Assembly: GCF_900460315.1 (NCBI RefSeq)
Contig: NZ_UHIO01000001.1
Location: 1,023,501-1,087,500, forward strand
DNA: 64,000 nt
Direction: 5' to 3'
DNA from: Veillonella criceti
Lineage (GTDB): Bacteria; Bacillota; Negativicutes; Veillonellales; Veillonellaceae
Shown here: positions 7,207 through 16,894 of the stretch, in pieces
Numbering within the stretch: the first letter of the stretch is position 1
Layout of the letters: the number at the start of each line of letters is the position of its first letter
Position numbers and translations under genes: made by a program
The notes under the pieces: model-generated
Database searches by the model: none
The model's input: only the letters and a program-made list of their open reading frames with translations
Told to the model about the DNA's origin: nothing

Positions 7207-7319
7207 GTCTTTAAAGTATGTAAGTAGTTTTTGAGATTCTAATGTTAGATGAATATTAGGCTACCAAAAATGATATTAGCTCATACGATAATAACACATG
7301 TATTATCTCAAGAATAAGC

Positions 7320-9149
7320 TTATACATTTTCTGTTTCCATATTTGTTAGTTCTTCTGCTTCTATATCTGTTTCAGTTCTGAAGTCTTGTGGCTGTTTTGC
7401 CAAACGAATCCAGCTACGAACGGCTTCAACCATAACAATAGCAACTAAGATGAGCATAAGAATACTTACACCCACAAGCATCCACTGACCTTCTGGAATA
7501 TAGTTTCCTACGATATTTTCATAATCAGCCATAACCGTAATAACAGCAATGAAAATACATGGAATTAAAGTAACCCAAGCGTAACGCTTATGACCAAGGT
7601 GCATAATAACGGTCGTACCAATAGCAAGGCCCATAGTCGCTAACAGCTGATTAGATACACCAAAGAGTGGCCAAATTGTACCGATGTTACCTTGTAATAC
7701 GAGGTAACCCCAAGTGAAACATACTAGGAAAGAAGCAATATAAACACCTGGTAACCAATGTGCATCCTTCATTTTAGGGAATGCCATACCTAACAATTCT
7801 TGTACCATGTAGCGACTTACGCGAGTCCCTGTATCAATTAAGGTTAAGATAAATAAGGCTTCAAACATGATACAGAAATGGTACCAGTAGCTCATAAGAT
7901 GTGCCATGCTAGGAATCTGAGAGAAGATGTGTGCCATACCAACAGCTAAGGATACAGCGCCACCTGGGCGGTGCATTAAGTCTTCCCCAACGAGGGCCGA
8001 TAAAGCTGGTAATTCATGAACTTGAAGGCCTAAGGCTGTAAATGTTTCAGTAGTAGAATTAATAGCGAAATAGTCATTTGGATGTAAGCTAGTCGCCGCA
8101 ATCAAAGCCATCATAGCAATAAATGCTTCCGTAAGCATAGCACCATAACCGATAGGTAACATTTCCTTTTCATTGGTAATCATTTTAGGGGTTGTCCCTG
8201 TAGAAACGGTCGCATGGAAACCAGATAAAGCACCACAAGCGATGGTAATAAATACGAATGGAATAGCGGAACCACTAAGCACAGGGCCACCACCATGTAC
8301 ATAATCAGAGAAAGCTGGCATTTGAAGCACTGGCATTACAATGATAATACCAAGTGCTAACGCACCAATTGTACCGACTTTCATATATGTGGATAAATAA
8401 CCGCGAGGCGCTAATAATAACCAAACTGGTAAGGCTGCTGCAAAGAAGCTGTAAACAGCCAACATAATTTGAATGGAATGACGATCCCAAGTAAAGTAAG
8501 GCGCTAAAGAAGAATGAGCAATGTCTGGCCCATAAATAACAGCGGCCATAATCAAAGCAACGCCAATAACAGTGGCTTCACGAATTTTACCAGGACGAAT
8601 CCAGCGAAGGTAAATACCAATGAATACAGCAATTGGAATCGTAGCACTTACTGTGAAAAAGCCCCATGGGGAGTTTTCAAGGGAGTTAGCTACTACGGCA
8701 GCCATCCCTGCCATAGTAATAATAAGCAAGAATAAAGTCGCTAATAAAGTACCCATACCCGCTAAGCTAGAAATTTCAGATTTCGCAATATCCGCAATGG
8801 ATTTACCATTATATCGTACGGAAGCAAATAATAACACAAAATCGTGAACAGCCCCAGCCAATACGGAACCAATTAAAATCCAAAGCACACCTGGTAAATA
8901 ACCAAACTGTGCGGCAATAACTGGCCCTACTAAAGGACCCGCACCAGCAATCGCTGCAAAATGTTGACCAAACGTAACCCATTTATTGGTAGGTACATAG
9001 TCAACACCATCATTAATAGCTACCGCTGGGGTTGTCCGATATTGATTCACCGTCAATACTTTGGCAGCTATGAAGGACCCGTACAAGCGATACGCTATCG
9101 CTAATACTAGGGCCGATACAATAACTAAATAAAGCCCGTTCATTTCCAT
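7320..9149 (-). CDS. cstA: CstA-family carbon starvation / pyruvate transporter
   Basis: A 609-residue inner-membrane carrier with about 16-18 hydrophobic helices. Family signatures include NDGVDYVPTNKWVTFGQHFA near residue 45 and FGVSNQLLATMGLAIG near residue 500. E. coli CstA and BtsT import peptides or pyruvate with protons; in a lactate- and pyruvate-using Veillonella, pyruvate uptake is the natural guess. AGGAGG nine bases before 9149 selects the first ATG. It is monocistronic and convergent with the LytS/LytTR operon, the likely regulators. The last 35 residues are acidic and cytoplasmic. Confidence 0.9.
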   Translation of the reverse strand: MEMNGLYLVIVSALVLAIAYRLYGSFIAAKVLTVNQYRTTPAVAINDGVDYVPTNKWVTFGQHFAAIAGAGPLVGPVIAAQFGYLPGVLWILIGSVLAGAVHDFVLLFASVRYNGKSIADIAKSEISSLAGMGTLLATLFLLIITMAGMAAVVANSLENSPWGFFTVSATIPIAVFIGIYLRWIRPGKIREATVIGVALIMAAVIYGPDIAHSSLAPYFTWDRHSIQIMLAVYSFFAAALPVWLLLAPRGYLSTYMKVGTIGALALGIIIVMPVLQMPAFSDYVHGGGPVLSGSAIPFVFITIACGALSGFHATVSTGTTPKMITNEKEMLPIGYGAMLTEAFIAMMALIAATSLHPNDYFAINSTTETFTALGLQVHELPALSALVGEDLMHRPGGAVSLAVGMAHIFSQIPSMAHLMSYWYHFCIMFEALFILTLIDTGTRVSRYMVQELLGMAFPKMKDAHWLPGVYIASFLVCFTWGYLVLQGNIGTIWPLFGVSNQLLATMGLAIGTTVIMHLGHKRYAWVTLIPCIFIAVITVMADYENIVGNYIPEGQWMLVGVSILMLILVAIVMVEAVRSWIRLAKQPQDFRTETDIEAEELTNMETENV

Positions 9150-9348
9150 CTCTTGGAACCTCCTAACATAAAATACGTGCCTTGTGAGCTGACTCTCCAG
9201 TCATGAAGTATGATTACTCATAATCGAATTTGTCATCTCATCTTCATCTGATAGCATTGTATGTTATTTTAAGTATTCGGTAAACGAATTTCCTATGAAT
9301 GGAACAAAACGGGCTATTAATGGAAATAAAATTTGGTAAAAAGAAATC

Positions 9349-10518
9349 TTACAGCGCACTTTTATAAATATTTAGAATATCTTCGGTGGTAAAGTTGGTA
9401 TAGGAAGTAGGATAGCGATTAGATTTTTCAGCAATTGCTGGTAAATCTTCTGCAGGAATGCCTACTTCAGTTAATGTAGTCGGTGCCCCGAGGCTCTTAA
9501 AGTAAGCACGCAAAGTTTCAATACCAGCCAAAGCTAAGGCTTCATCGCTTTCATAGTCACTACGTTGTAAGCCCCATACATGAGTAGCAAAACGGACAAA
9601 CCGCGCTACATGATTTTTATAGATATAACGAAGTAGCATTGGATGTACAATGGCAAGGCCAGCACCATGAGCAATATCATGAAATGCTGATAAAGAATGT
9701 TCAATCTGATGCGCCATCCAATCTTGCTTTTTGCCCAAACCCATAATACCATTGAGGGCTATGGTAGCACCCCACATTAGATTAGAACGAGCTTCATAGT
9801 CAGTTGGATTTTTAACAGCAATATTTGCATTTTCCATAATATTTTTAAACGCCGCTTCAATTAAAGCATCACTTAAATTATTCGTTTCAGGTAAAGAGAA
9901 ATATTGCTCCATCAAGTGTGATAACATATCACAAATACCATTGACTAACTGTTCTTGTGGCATGGTATAGGTATATGTTGGATCCAAGAAAGAAAATTGA
10001 GGAAATAAGGCATCGCCAAAACCACCCATTTTCTTCTGAAATTCCCAATTGGTTACTACGCCACGGTTATTCATTTCACTGCCAGTTGCTGACATAGTGA
10101 GAACTACACCAATTGGCAATGCGTCTGTTACGTTTTCACGTTTCATAAACATGTGTTCCCACCAATCATAATCTGGTGCTGTTTTTGCTACACCAGCAAT
10201 GAATTTAGAGCAATCAATAACAGAACCACCGCCTACAGCTAGGACAAAATCCACCTTATGTTTACGACATAAATCAGCACCTTCTTGGACTTTTTCCATA
10301 CGAGGATTTGACATAATACCACTCAATTCCACAACCGTTTTACCAGCTGCTTTCAATTGAGCCATAACAGCTTCATAAATGCCATTTTTCTTAATGCTAC
10401 CGCCACCATACGTTAATAATACAGTTTGCCCATATCGAGCAAGTTCTTGCCCTAGTTGATTCACACAATCTTTGCCAAACACAATTTTAGTTGGATTGTA
10501 AAAAGTAAATGCGTCCAT
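9349..10518 (-). CDS. Iron-containing alcohol dehydrogenase (butanol dehydrogenase type)
   Basis: The start at 10518 (MDAFTFYNPTKIVFGKD) is chosen over an upstream in-frame ATG because AAGGAGG sits just ahead of it, giving 389 residues. NAD(P)-binding GGGSVIDCSK and the metal-ligand set Asp and His in DMLSHLMEQYF, His in IAHGAGLAIVHP and a later His are those of group III Fe-ADHs. YDWWEHMF is typical of the BdhA/YqhD-like branch. It reduces aldehydes to alcohols with NAD(P)H; the exact substrate cannot be read from sequence. It is last in the MOSC-moaA-galM-adh cluster, 72 bases after galM with a hairpin between. Confidence 0.88.
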   Translation of the reverse strand: MDAFTFYNPTKIVFGKDCVNQLGQELARYGQTVLLTYGGGSIKKNGIYEAVMAQLKAAGKTVVELSGIMSNPRMEKVQEGADLCRKHKVDFVLAVGGGSVIDCSKFIAGVAKTAPDYDWWEHMFMKRENVTDALPIGVVLTMSATGSEMNNRGVVTNWEFQKKMGGFGDALFPQFSFLDPTYTYTMPQEQLVNGICDMLSHLMEQYFSLPETNNLSDALIEAAFKNIMENANIAVKNPTDYEARSNLMWGATIALNGIMGLGKKQDWMAHQIEHSLSAFHDIAHGAGLAIVHPMLLRYIYKNHVARFVRFATHVWGLQRSDYESDEALALAGIETLRAYFKSLGAPTTLTEVGIPAEDLPAIAEKSNRYPTSYTNFTTEDILNIYKSAL

Positions 10519-10544
10519 AGGGACCTCCTTTTTAATATATACAA

Positions 10545-10576
10545 GTAAACCGGTCATGCCTTGCATAACCGGTCTA
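10545..10576 (-). terminator. Hairpin between galM and the alcohol dehydrogenase gene
   Basis: ACCGGTTATGC pairs with GCATGACCGGT. The T tail is weak (TTTACTTG), so it may attenuate rather than end transcription before the dehydrogenase ribosome site. Confidence 0.5.
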
Positions 10577-10590
10577 TCCTATGATTCCCT

Positions 10591-11697
10591 CTATTTATTG
10601 TAACCTAAATTAATAGCATACACAATGCGTCGTTCATACATTTCGTTAGCCTTTGTCAGTGATTCCTGAAACGCTGGCATATTGACGTCATTCGGTGCAA
10701 ATTGTGGTTCAATACAAAGACCACTATATTGTTCATACACTTCGCTATTGCGTCCTTCATCAACTAACCAATTGCCTGTATAGAACTGAAATCCTGGTGC
10801 ATCGGATAACACAGTCAACTCCAAATCGCTTACACGAAAAGCGCCACATCGTTGAATGTCTGCTATTGCCCTTGGCTCACTATGTATCCCGCCATTAGCC
10901 AAAATATACTGATGATCATAGCCTCTATACTCAGCTAACTCTTGATAATGTGCTGTCAACGCCTTACCTACCAATTGCCATTCACGAAAATCAAAGGGCG
11001 TATCTTCAACTGGCGCAATTTCACCCGTTGGGATTTGATGTTCACCAAACGGCATATAATACTTAGCATTAAGTTGTATTTCATGATTGGTGATGAGCCC
11101 TTGATCAGCGGTAGCCATAACGCCATCGACATGAGGTAAACTAGCGGTTCCATTAAGATTAAAGTAGCTATGCCCCGTAATATTAACAACAGAATCCTTC
11201 GATGTCATATATTGATACGTCAATCGTAATTCTGCACCGACTAATTCGACAATAAGTTGTACCCGTAAATCGCCAGGGAATCCATCCTGTTGTTCTTGTA
11301 AGGTAGTAGCCAGTACTAACTTTTCATAGTTGGCCTCTTGCCGTTCACTATTAGGCACTAATTGCCATATAGCAAAACTTAAACTATGCGCACCACTATG
11401 TAATAAATTAGGCCCATTATTAGGCGTCCACTGATATTCTGTATCGGCTACCTTACACCGTGCATTAGCAATCCGATTTGCTACACGTCCTACTGTAGCG
11501 CCTAAATAGGCATCACCTTGTTCATAGCCATGTATGGAATCATAGCCTAAAACAATATTACGTTGTAAAGGCTTTACGATAAAATCAACAATCGTTGCGC
11601 CTCGATTTAAAATTCGTACAAGTAATGAATCTGTTTCTAATTCATAAAGCGTAGCTGCTTCACCATTTCGTGTCGTGCCCCAATCATACCGCTTCAT
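10591..11697 (-). CDS. galM: Aldose 1-epimerase (mutarotase)
   Basis: 368 residues of the GalM fold. It interconverts alpha and beta anomers of hexoses such as glucose or galactose in the cytosol. Visible family elements are GATVGRVANRIANA near residue 70, NLLHSGAHSLSFAIW with a substrate-binding His, NITGHSYFNLNG with the general-acid His, and CIEPQFAPNDVN with the catalytic Glu. It starts 26 bases after moaA ends on the same strand. The pairing with molybdenum cofactor genes is odd and probably just operon packing; no gal genes are nearby. Confidence 0.88.
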   Translation of the reverse strand: MKRYDWGTTRNGEAATLYELETDSLLVRILNRGATIVDFIVKPLQRNIVLGYDSIHGYEQGDAYLGATVGRVANRIANARCKVADTEYQWTPNNGPNLLHSGAHSLSFAIWQLVPNSERQEANYEKLVLATTLQEQQDGFPGDLRVQLIVELVGAELRLTYQYMTSKDSVVNITGHSYFNLNGTASLPHVDGVMATADQGLITNHEIQLNAKYYMPFGEHQIPTGEIAPVEDTPFDFREWQLVGKALTAHYQELAEYRGYDHQYILANGGIHSEPRAIADIQRCGAFRVSDLELTVLSDAPGFQFYTGNWLVDEGRNSEVYEQYSGLCIEPQFAPNDVNMPAFQESLTKANEMYERRIVYAINLGYNK

Positions 11698-11723
11698 TGT
11701 GCCACCTCACCCAAAATCTTCTA

Positions 11724-12710
11724 TTAGCCACCAATACGCCACATAGCACGCTGTGGTACATCCATATCTGTGCCCTCATGTTGTTCTTTACGCAACTGCA
11801 ATATGTTTACAATATGCTGAGCTAACTCTTTTGCCGTTTTCCCTTGACGTACAAGACCTACTAAATCGGCTTCTTCATCACGAAGTAAACAAAGACGTAA
11901 ACGTCCATCCGACGTCAAACGCACGCGATTACAAGACTCACAGTAACTGTGACTCATGGGAAAAATGAATCCTACCAAATGACCTTGCGGTAAACGATAA
12001 TATGTAGCCGGTCCAAAGCCAGTTACCGCTTTAGTATTTGTGGCTGAACCTACTGGCAATAATCTACCACCACAAAGTCGTTCTAACTGTTGATGCCACA
12101 TTTCAAAAGTAGGCCCTCTAAATTTTTGTCCCTGAAATGGCATGTATTCGATGAAACGCCAAATAACAGGCCATTTATCCATATAGGCTAATAAAGAGCG
12201 TACCATATCATCTGATAAAGCCTCCATTAAAACCGTATTAATTTTTACTGTTTTAAAACCAGCGGCCAATGAGGCTTCAATGCCATCAATAACTGATTGT
12301 AATTGACCTGTACGTCCAGTTCGTTCATCAAACGTGGCTTCATCCACAGCATCCAAACTAATATTCACACGCTGTAAACCTAATTTATGCAAACGTTCTG
12401 CTCGGTCAGCCAATAAACTACCATTGGTCGTCATGGATATGTCTTCAAACCACGCTCGTTGTTGTAGTTCCTTTAGCAATCTATCTAATTGCGGATACAA
12501 CAAGGGCTCACCACCTGTAAGACGCAAGGCTCGAATCCCCAATTTATGGAAAGCTTCTAAAATAACGAGCCACTCATCAGGCGTTAATAAATTAGTCTGA
12601 CTGTCCGGTGTGATAGCCTCTGGTCGGCAATAGGGACAACAAAAATTGCAGGCTTCCGTTAGCGATACACGCACATATTCAATTGTTCGTTGCCAACTAT
12701 CTTGTACCAT
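11724..12710 (-). CDS. moaA: GTP 3',8-cyclase MoaA (molybdenum cofactor)
   Basis: A radical-SAM enzyme for the first step of molybdopterin synthesis. The N-terminal cluster motif is EACNFCCPYCRPE (CxxxCxxC) near residue 22; GGEPLLYP is the SAM-binding segment. The C-terminal second cluster is in SYCESCNRVRLTSDG followed by RLCLLRDEE (CxxC and a third Cys 13 residues on). 328 residues is standard. The C-terminal GG dipeptide important for MoaA activity is present (ends RIGG). It lies 17 bases downstream of the MOSC gene, clearly one transcript. No other moa genes are in the window. Confidence 0.93.
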   Translation of the reverse strand: MVQDSWQRTIEYVRVSLTEACNFCCPYCRPEAITPDSQTNLLTPDEWLVILEAFHKLGIRALRLTGGEPLLYPQLDRLLKELQQRAWFEDISMTTNGSLLADRAERLHKLGLQRVNISLDAVDEATFDERTGRTGQLQSVIDGIEASLAAGFKTVKINTVLMEALSDDMVRSLLAYMDKWPVIWRFIEYMPFQGQKFRGPTFEMWHQQLERLCGGRLLPVGSATNTKAVTGFGPATYYRLPQGHLVGFIFPMSHSYCESCNRVRLTSDGRLRLCLLRDEEADLVGLVRQGKTAKELAQHIVNILQLRKEQHEGTDMDVPQRAMWRIGG

Positions 12711-12727
12711 TTAAATTCTCCTGTCAG

Positions 12728-13174
12728 CTATTCACTAGCACTCTCTTCGACGACAACGGTATCACCTACATGAATCATGCCACCACTCAATACTTTTGCA
12801 AAAATACCTTGTGTTGGCATAATACATGAACCTACTTGTTTTTGTATTTCACAACCAGAATGACATTCTTTACCAATCTGAGTGACTTCGAGCAACACTT
12901 CATCACCTACGAACAAACGAGTTCCTACAGGTAATTCATATAACACAATGCCTTCTATCGTAATATTTTCAGCAAAATCACCAGGGTTTACATCAGCCCC
13001 TTTAGCACGCATCAAATCAATGCTTTGAATGCCTAATAAACTAATTTGACGATGCCATTTACCTGCATGGGCATCCCCTTCCATACCAAAATCTGTAATC
13101 AACTTTGCTTCAGGAATATTATGCTTCTTCTGTCCTTTTTTTTCGCTAATAGAAATAGCAATCACTTTTGCCAT
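12728..13174 (-). CDS. MOSC-domain protein
   Basis: 148 residues, one MOSC domain. Motifs GMEGDAHAGKWHRQISLLG near residue 30, NPGDFAENITIEG in the middle and GKECHSGCEIQKQVG near residue 103 are characteristic of MogA-associated MOSC proteins. The family carries sulfur or molybdenum cofactor via a conserved cysteine. First gene of the cluster with moaA, so a cofactor-delivery role is likely. Confidence 0.85.
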   Translation of the reverse strand: MAKVIAISISEKKGQKKHNIPEAKLITDFGMEGDAHAGKWHRQISLLGIQSIDLMRAKGADVNPGDFAENITIEGIVLYELPVGTRLFVGDEVLLEVTQIGKECHSGCEIQKQVGSCIMPTQGIFAKVLSGGMIHVGDTVVVEESASE

Positions 13175-13443
13175 AATAATGTATTAGTTCCTTTCTATGA
13201 CCTACTAAGTTACTTACACACAGTTTTATAAGCTGTAGATATGCTACTACGCTTAGTATGCCACCGTATCAATCACTTTGTATGTTGCACTGGCAACACA
13301 GCACAACTCACTGTATAGATTGATTTCTATATAATAGTTATTATAACACGAGATACGTAACTACGACATGTTAAACTTTTTAAAATCATAAAAAATCTGG
13401 TATAACCAAAATTGTTTGGCTATACCAGATTATTATTAAGCTA

Positions 13444-14778
13444 TTAATCTTCTTCCTCAACAGGTTCTTCTTTACCAAAACCATTAAAGATTAGATTAAG
13501 GATGACCGCTGTCAAACTACCAAGGGTAATACCACTATGTAAAATAACGGCTGTCCAGCTTGGAAAGTTATGATAGAAGTTTGGTTCTGTTAATGTAACC
13601 ATACTCATACCAATACTAACAGCTACCAACATTAAGTTATAATTACCTTCAAAGTTTACTTTAGATAAAGCACGGATACCACTAGCAATAATCATACCAA
13701 ACATGGCAATCCCAGCACCACCTAATACAGAGTTTGGAATACAAGCTACCACTGCGGCCATTTTAGGCACAAGACCTAATACCACAAGAATCAAACCAGA
13801 CATGGCTACTACAAAACGGCTTTTTACGCGTGTTACCGCCAAAAGACCTACGTTTTGTGCAAAAGCAGTGTATGGGAAGCTGTTGAAAATACCACCCAAC
13901 ATAGTAGATAACCCGTCAGCTCGCAAGCATTTAGCTAATCCTTTCCGGCCCATTGGCTTACCTACAATTTCACCAATAGCTACGCAGTCACCCGTCGTTT
14001 CTACCATAACAACGACCATAACAATAATCATGGAAAGAATAGCCCCTATATCAAAGGTTGGATACCCAAAGGAGAACGGTGTAATGAACCCAACCCAATC
14101 AGCCGTAGCGACTTCACTGAAATCAGCTACCCCTAGGAGAGTCGCAATAATGGTACCACCAATTAAACCAATTAATACGGATATATTACTTAAAAAGCCT
14201 TTACAGAAACGATATACAATAATAACAATAGCTAATGTCAAAAAGGCTAAAAATAAGTTCATCGGACTAGCAAACTCGGGGGATGTTGGTTTAGCATAAC
14301 CTGTAATCCACCGAACTGAAACTGGCAACAAGGTAATCCCAATGATTGTAATAATTGTCCCCGTCACTACTGGTGGGAATAAACGAATTAACCGACTGAA
14401 GTACGGCGCTATTAAAAAGGTAAATAGACCGGCTACTATAATGGCCCCATAAATGGCCGTCATACCTCCTTGGGAACCAATAACGATCATCGGTGTAACA
14501 GATGCAAAGGTTACCCCTTGAATCATAGGAATACGGGCCCCTACTTTCCAAAACCCCAATGTCTGAATTAAGGTCGCAATGCCACAAGTAAATAAATCAG
14601 CATTAATCAAATGAATTAACTGTTCCGCAGACAAATGCATAGCTTGCGCTACAATGATTGGCACCGCTACAGCGCCTGCATACATAGCTAATACATGCTG
14701 TAGGCCATAGGCAAATAATTGTGATGTAGGCAGCATTTCATCTACGGGATGAATCGCTTTTTTAGTGTCTTCGCTCAT
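13444..14778 (-). CDS. Xanthine/uric acid permease (NCS2 family)
   Basis: 444 residues from the start at 14778 (MSEDTKKAIHPVDEML), preceded by GAGGGGG; an upstream in-frame ATG lies inside that site. About 14 hydrophobic helices. FASVTPMIVIG and the SFPYTAFAQNVGLLAVT segment mark the nucleobase-cation symporter-2 purine branch (PbuX/PucJ/UacT). It imports xanthine or urate with protons. It sits beside diaminopropionate genes of the yge type, a neighbourhood linked with purine catabolism in enteric bacteria. The C-terminus is nearly matched by a second permease fragment at 15066. Confidence 0.85.
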   Translation of the reverse strand: MSEDTKKAIHPVDEMLPTSQLFAYGLQHVLAMYAGAVAVPIIVAQAMHLSAEQLIHLINADLFTCGIATLIQTLGFWKVGARIPMIQGVTFASVTPMIVIGSQGGMTAIYGAIIVAGLFTFLIAPYFSRLIRLFPPVVTGTIITIIGITLLPVSVRWITGYAKPTSPEFASPMNLFLAFLTLAIVIIVYRFCKGFLSNISVLIGLIGGTIIATLLGVADFSEVATADWVGFITPFSFGYPTFDIGAILSMIIVMVVVMVETTGDCVAIGEIVGKPMGRKGLAKCLRADGLSTMLGGIFNSFPYTAFAQNVGLLAVTRVKSRFVVAMSGLILVVLGLVPKMAAVVACIPNSVLGGAGIAMFGMIIASGIRALSKVNFEGNYNLMLVAVSIGMSMVTLTEPNFYHNFPSWTAVILHSGITLGSLTAVILNLIFNGFGKEEPVEEED

Positions 14779-15065
14779 GAGAACCCCCTCATACAAAATA
14801 CCAGTATACCTAACATATAGTGAGTTTTAGAAATATTTACCTAAAGTCTATAACTTATTAGCACAAAGCACGCTATGTATAAAGTCCCTCAACAACTTTA
14901 TAATTTATAAACTAGGCTTGCCTTTTAATAAATACTTCTAATTTAATATCAACTATATATTTCTTATATTTATTAAACAACGATTCCTACCTTTTTGTCA
15001 AAACCTATTTGCTCATAACAAAACTGCCTACATCTCATAGAGGACCCAAGGGATGTGTTATCATA

Positions 15066-15165
15066 AGGTCATTTAATTTTATCTGGACGATCCGACGGAT
15101 GACCTTCACTACCATTCAATAAGATATTCATGATAACCGCCACCAAACTACCTAATGTAATACGC
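15066..15165 (-). pseudogene. C-terminal tail of a second NCS2 purine permease
   Basis: In a frame shifted from the ygeY fragment, the minus strand reads [20 protein letters not shown], then HPSDRPDKIK and a stop. The intact permease at 13444 ends with the homologous ITLGSLTAVILNLIFNG. Only this last helix survives, fused by deletion to truncated ygeY. Confidence 0.75.
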
Positions 15166-15564
15166 ATCCGTTAAAAGGCCTAAATCTTTCATGATTTTAG
15201 CACCATAAATAGCTGATACAATACCACCTAATTGGTCAGAAACACCACGACCACCAATTTCAGTAGCAGATTCAAAACCTTCATATGGATCAAACGCCCA
15301 GTTTTCACGATTACCAATGCCTACTGTATCAATATGCGCATCATAAGCAATTAAAGTTTTGCCGGTTCCCATATAACCAAGTACATTACCCTGTGGATCG
15401 ATGATAACTTCATCAAAACCAACCGCTCTCATTTCTTCAGCAATACGGTCAGCATGCCCTTTTTCATCGGCACTTTCACCTGGAATCGCTACGATATCAC
15501 GTAAACATTTTGTCATAGCTGCTTCATACCCTTGTGCCGCTTTTTTAATCGCTTCGAAATCCAT
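15148..15564 (-). pseudogene. ygeY: Truncated YgeY-type M20 peptidase
   Basis: 138 residues where about 400 are expected. The N-terminal part is intact: [20 protein letters not shown] and [20 protein letters not shown] (metal-binding DAHxDTV), ending ...[10 protein letters not shown] at a stop that belongs to foreign sequence. After TDAY the DNA switches to a permease gene, so a deletion removed two thirds of ygeY plus whatever lay between. It is still preceded by AAGGAGG and lies 38 bases downstream of the lyase. The product lacks the dimerisation and remaining metal-binding residues, so it is very likely inactive. Confidence 0.85.
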
Positions 15565-15602
15565 ACTAATAACCTCCTTAAATTATCCCTTCCTAAACCT
15601 GC

Positions 15603-16805
15603 TTACTTACCATACCAAACAATATCTTTATACCGAATTGGATCTGTATCCCCTTCAGTCGAGAAGCAAAGTACCTGAGATGTCTCATTTAATCCCAATG
15701 TTTCTTTTAACTCTTTATAATCAGGGCAAGTCATAATCGCCGCTACCGTTCCTAGTGGCGCCGCCCCTGATTCACCCGAAATAATGGAAGTATCCCCTTT
15801 AAGTGGCGCGGCACTAATACGCATGCCCCATTGGGCTACCCAATCAGGAGCCGATACAAATACATCTGCATGATTTCGTAAAATTTCCCAACTAATGGTA
15901 TTGGGCTCACCACAGGCAAGACCAGCCATAATTGTTTGTAAATCACCACCTACCATTCTAGGTTTGCCATCACCAGCAACAGCCCCTTGATATAAACAAT
16001 CCGCCGCTTGCGCCTCTACTACTACAATCTTTGGTTGTACCTTAGCCTCTTTATATAAATTTCTAAAATAACCTGTTACCGCACCAGCCAACGAACCGAC
16101 CCCGGCTTGTACAAAGATATGGGTTGGCAGGATCTCTGCTTTCGCTAGTTGCTCACCTGCTTCAAGCGCCATCGTGCCATAGCCTTGCATAATCCAACTT
16201 GGTACTTCTTCGTATCCCTCCCAAGCAGTGTCTTGCACAACCACACCATTATTTACTTTGGCTGCTTCGGCTACGGCTTTGCGCACACAGTCATCATAAT
16301 TTAATTCTTCAATCGTTACGGTAGCCCCCTCACGCTGAATATGTTCTAAACGAGATTGGGTAGTTCCTTTTGGCATGAACACCACAGCCTTTTGACCTAA
16401 TTGGCGCGCTGCCCAAGCTACGCCACGACCGTGATTTCCATCGGTAGCCGTAAAAAAGGTAACATCACCTAATTGCGCCTGTAATTCTTTTGAAGTCAAG
16501 ACATCATAGGGTAATTCCAACACATCTTTCCCTAATTGTTGCGCCACGTATTTTACCATGGAATACGCACCACCTAGCACTTTAAAAGCATTTAAGCCAA
16601 AGCGATACGATTCATCTTTGACAAATACACTGCCTAACCCCCAAAACTTGGCTAACTCAGGTAACGAAGTCAATGGCGTTTCAGTATACTGTGGAAAACT
16701 TTGATGAAAGGCACGTGCCTTTTTAGCTTCCTCCACTGACATAATCGCCAAATTATTCTGTTCACTTTTTGGCAAGTGATTCATTTCCCATTTGATTGTG
16801 GCCAT
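15603..16805 (-). CDS. dpaL: Diaminopropionate ammonia-lyase
   Basis: A PLP enzyme (400 residues, also known as YgeX) that splits 2,3-diaminopropionate into pyruvate and ammonia. The PLP lysine is in SYRFGLNAFKVLGGAYSM near residue 74; TDGNHGRGVAWAARQLG and the QAGVGSLAGAV glycine loop for cofactor phosphate are present. A regulator with a YheO PAS domain lies upstream on the same strand and the truncated ygeY follows. Pyruvate produced would feed the organism's organic-acid metabolism. Since ygeY is broken, the lyase may be a survivor of a partly lost pathway. Confidence 0.92.
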   Translation of the reverse strand: MATIKWEMNHLPKSEQNNLAIMSVEEAKKARAFHQSFPQYTETPLTSLPELAKFWGLGSVFVKDESYRFGLNAFKVLGGAYSMVKYVAQQLGKDVLELPYDVLTSKELQAQLGDVTFFTATDGNHGRGVAWAARQLGQKAVVFMPKGTTQSRLEHIQREGATVTIEELNYDDCVRKAVAEAAKVNNGVVVQDTAWEGYEEVPSWIMQGYGTMALEAGEQLAKAEILPTHIFVQAGVGSLAGAVTGYFRNLYKEAKVQPKIVVVEAQAADCLYQGAVAGDGKPRMVGGDLQTIMAGLACGEPNTISWEILRNHADVFVSAPDWVAQWGMRISAAPLKGDTSIISGESGAAPLGTVAAIMTCPDYKELKETLGLNETSQVLCFSTEGDTDPIRYKDIVWYGK

Positions 16806-16894
16806 ACTATTACCTCCTATACCCGATTAGCCTATACGTTTGTTGCCTAATGCCTTTAGAATGTGTCGTTCAAATTATCACTCCCATAATTACC

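Larger units (their letters stand above)
6913..7319. other. Convergent intergenic region rich in nested inverted repeats
   Basis: 407 bases between lytT and cstA without a gene. It contains an outer inverted repeat CAATATGTTGGC (6931-6942) / GCCAACATATTG (7063-7074), a branched hairpin at 6964-7034 inside it, a hairpin ACTAAAAGAG/CTCTTTTAGT at 7085-7119, and a branched hairpin at 7146-7206. The amount of folding exceeds what two terminators need. Confidence 0.6.

Noticed and set aside
8514-8847. Plus-strand frames opposite cstA
   Set aside because: Antisense shadows without start signals.
13175-13443. Molybdenum-cofactor riboswitch upstream of the MOSC-moaA cluster
   Set aside because: I looked for a Moco aptamer-like fold and saw only a short TGTTGC/GCAACA repeat; not enough to support it.
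14779-15065. Purine riboswitch upstream of the xanthine permease
   Set aside because: No purine aptamer core or its loop-loop motifs seen on the minus strand.
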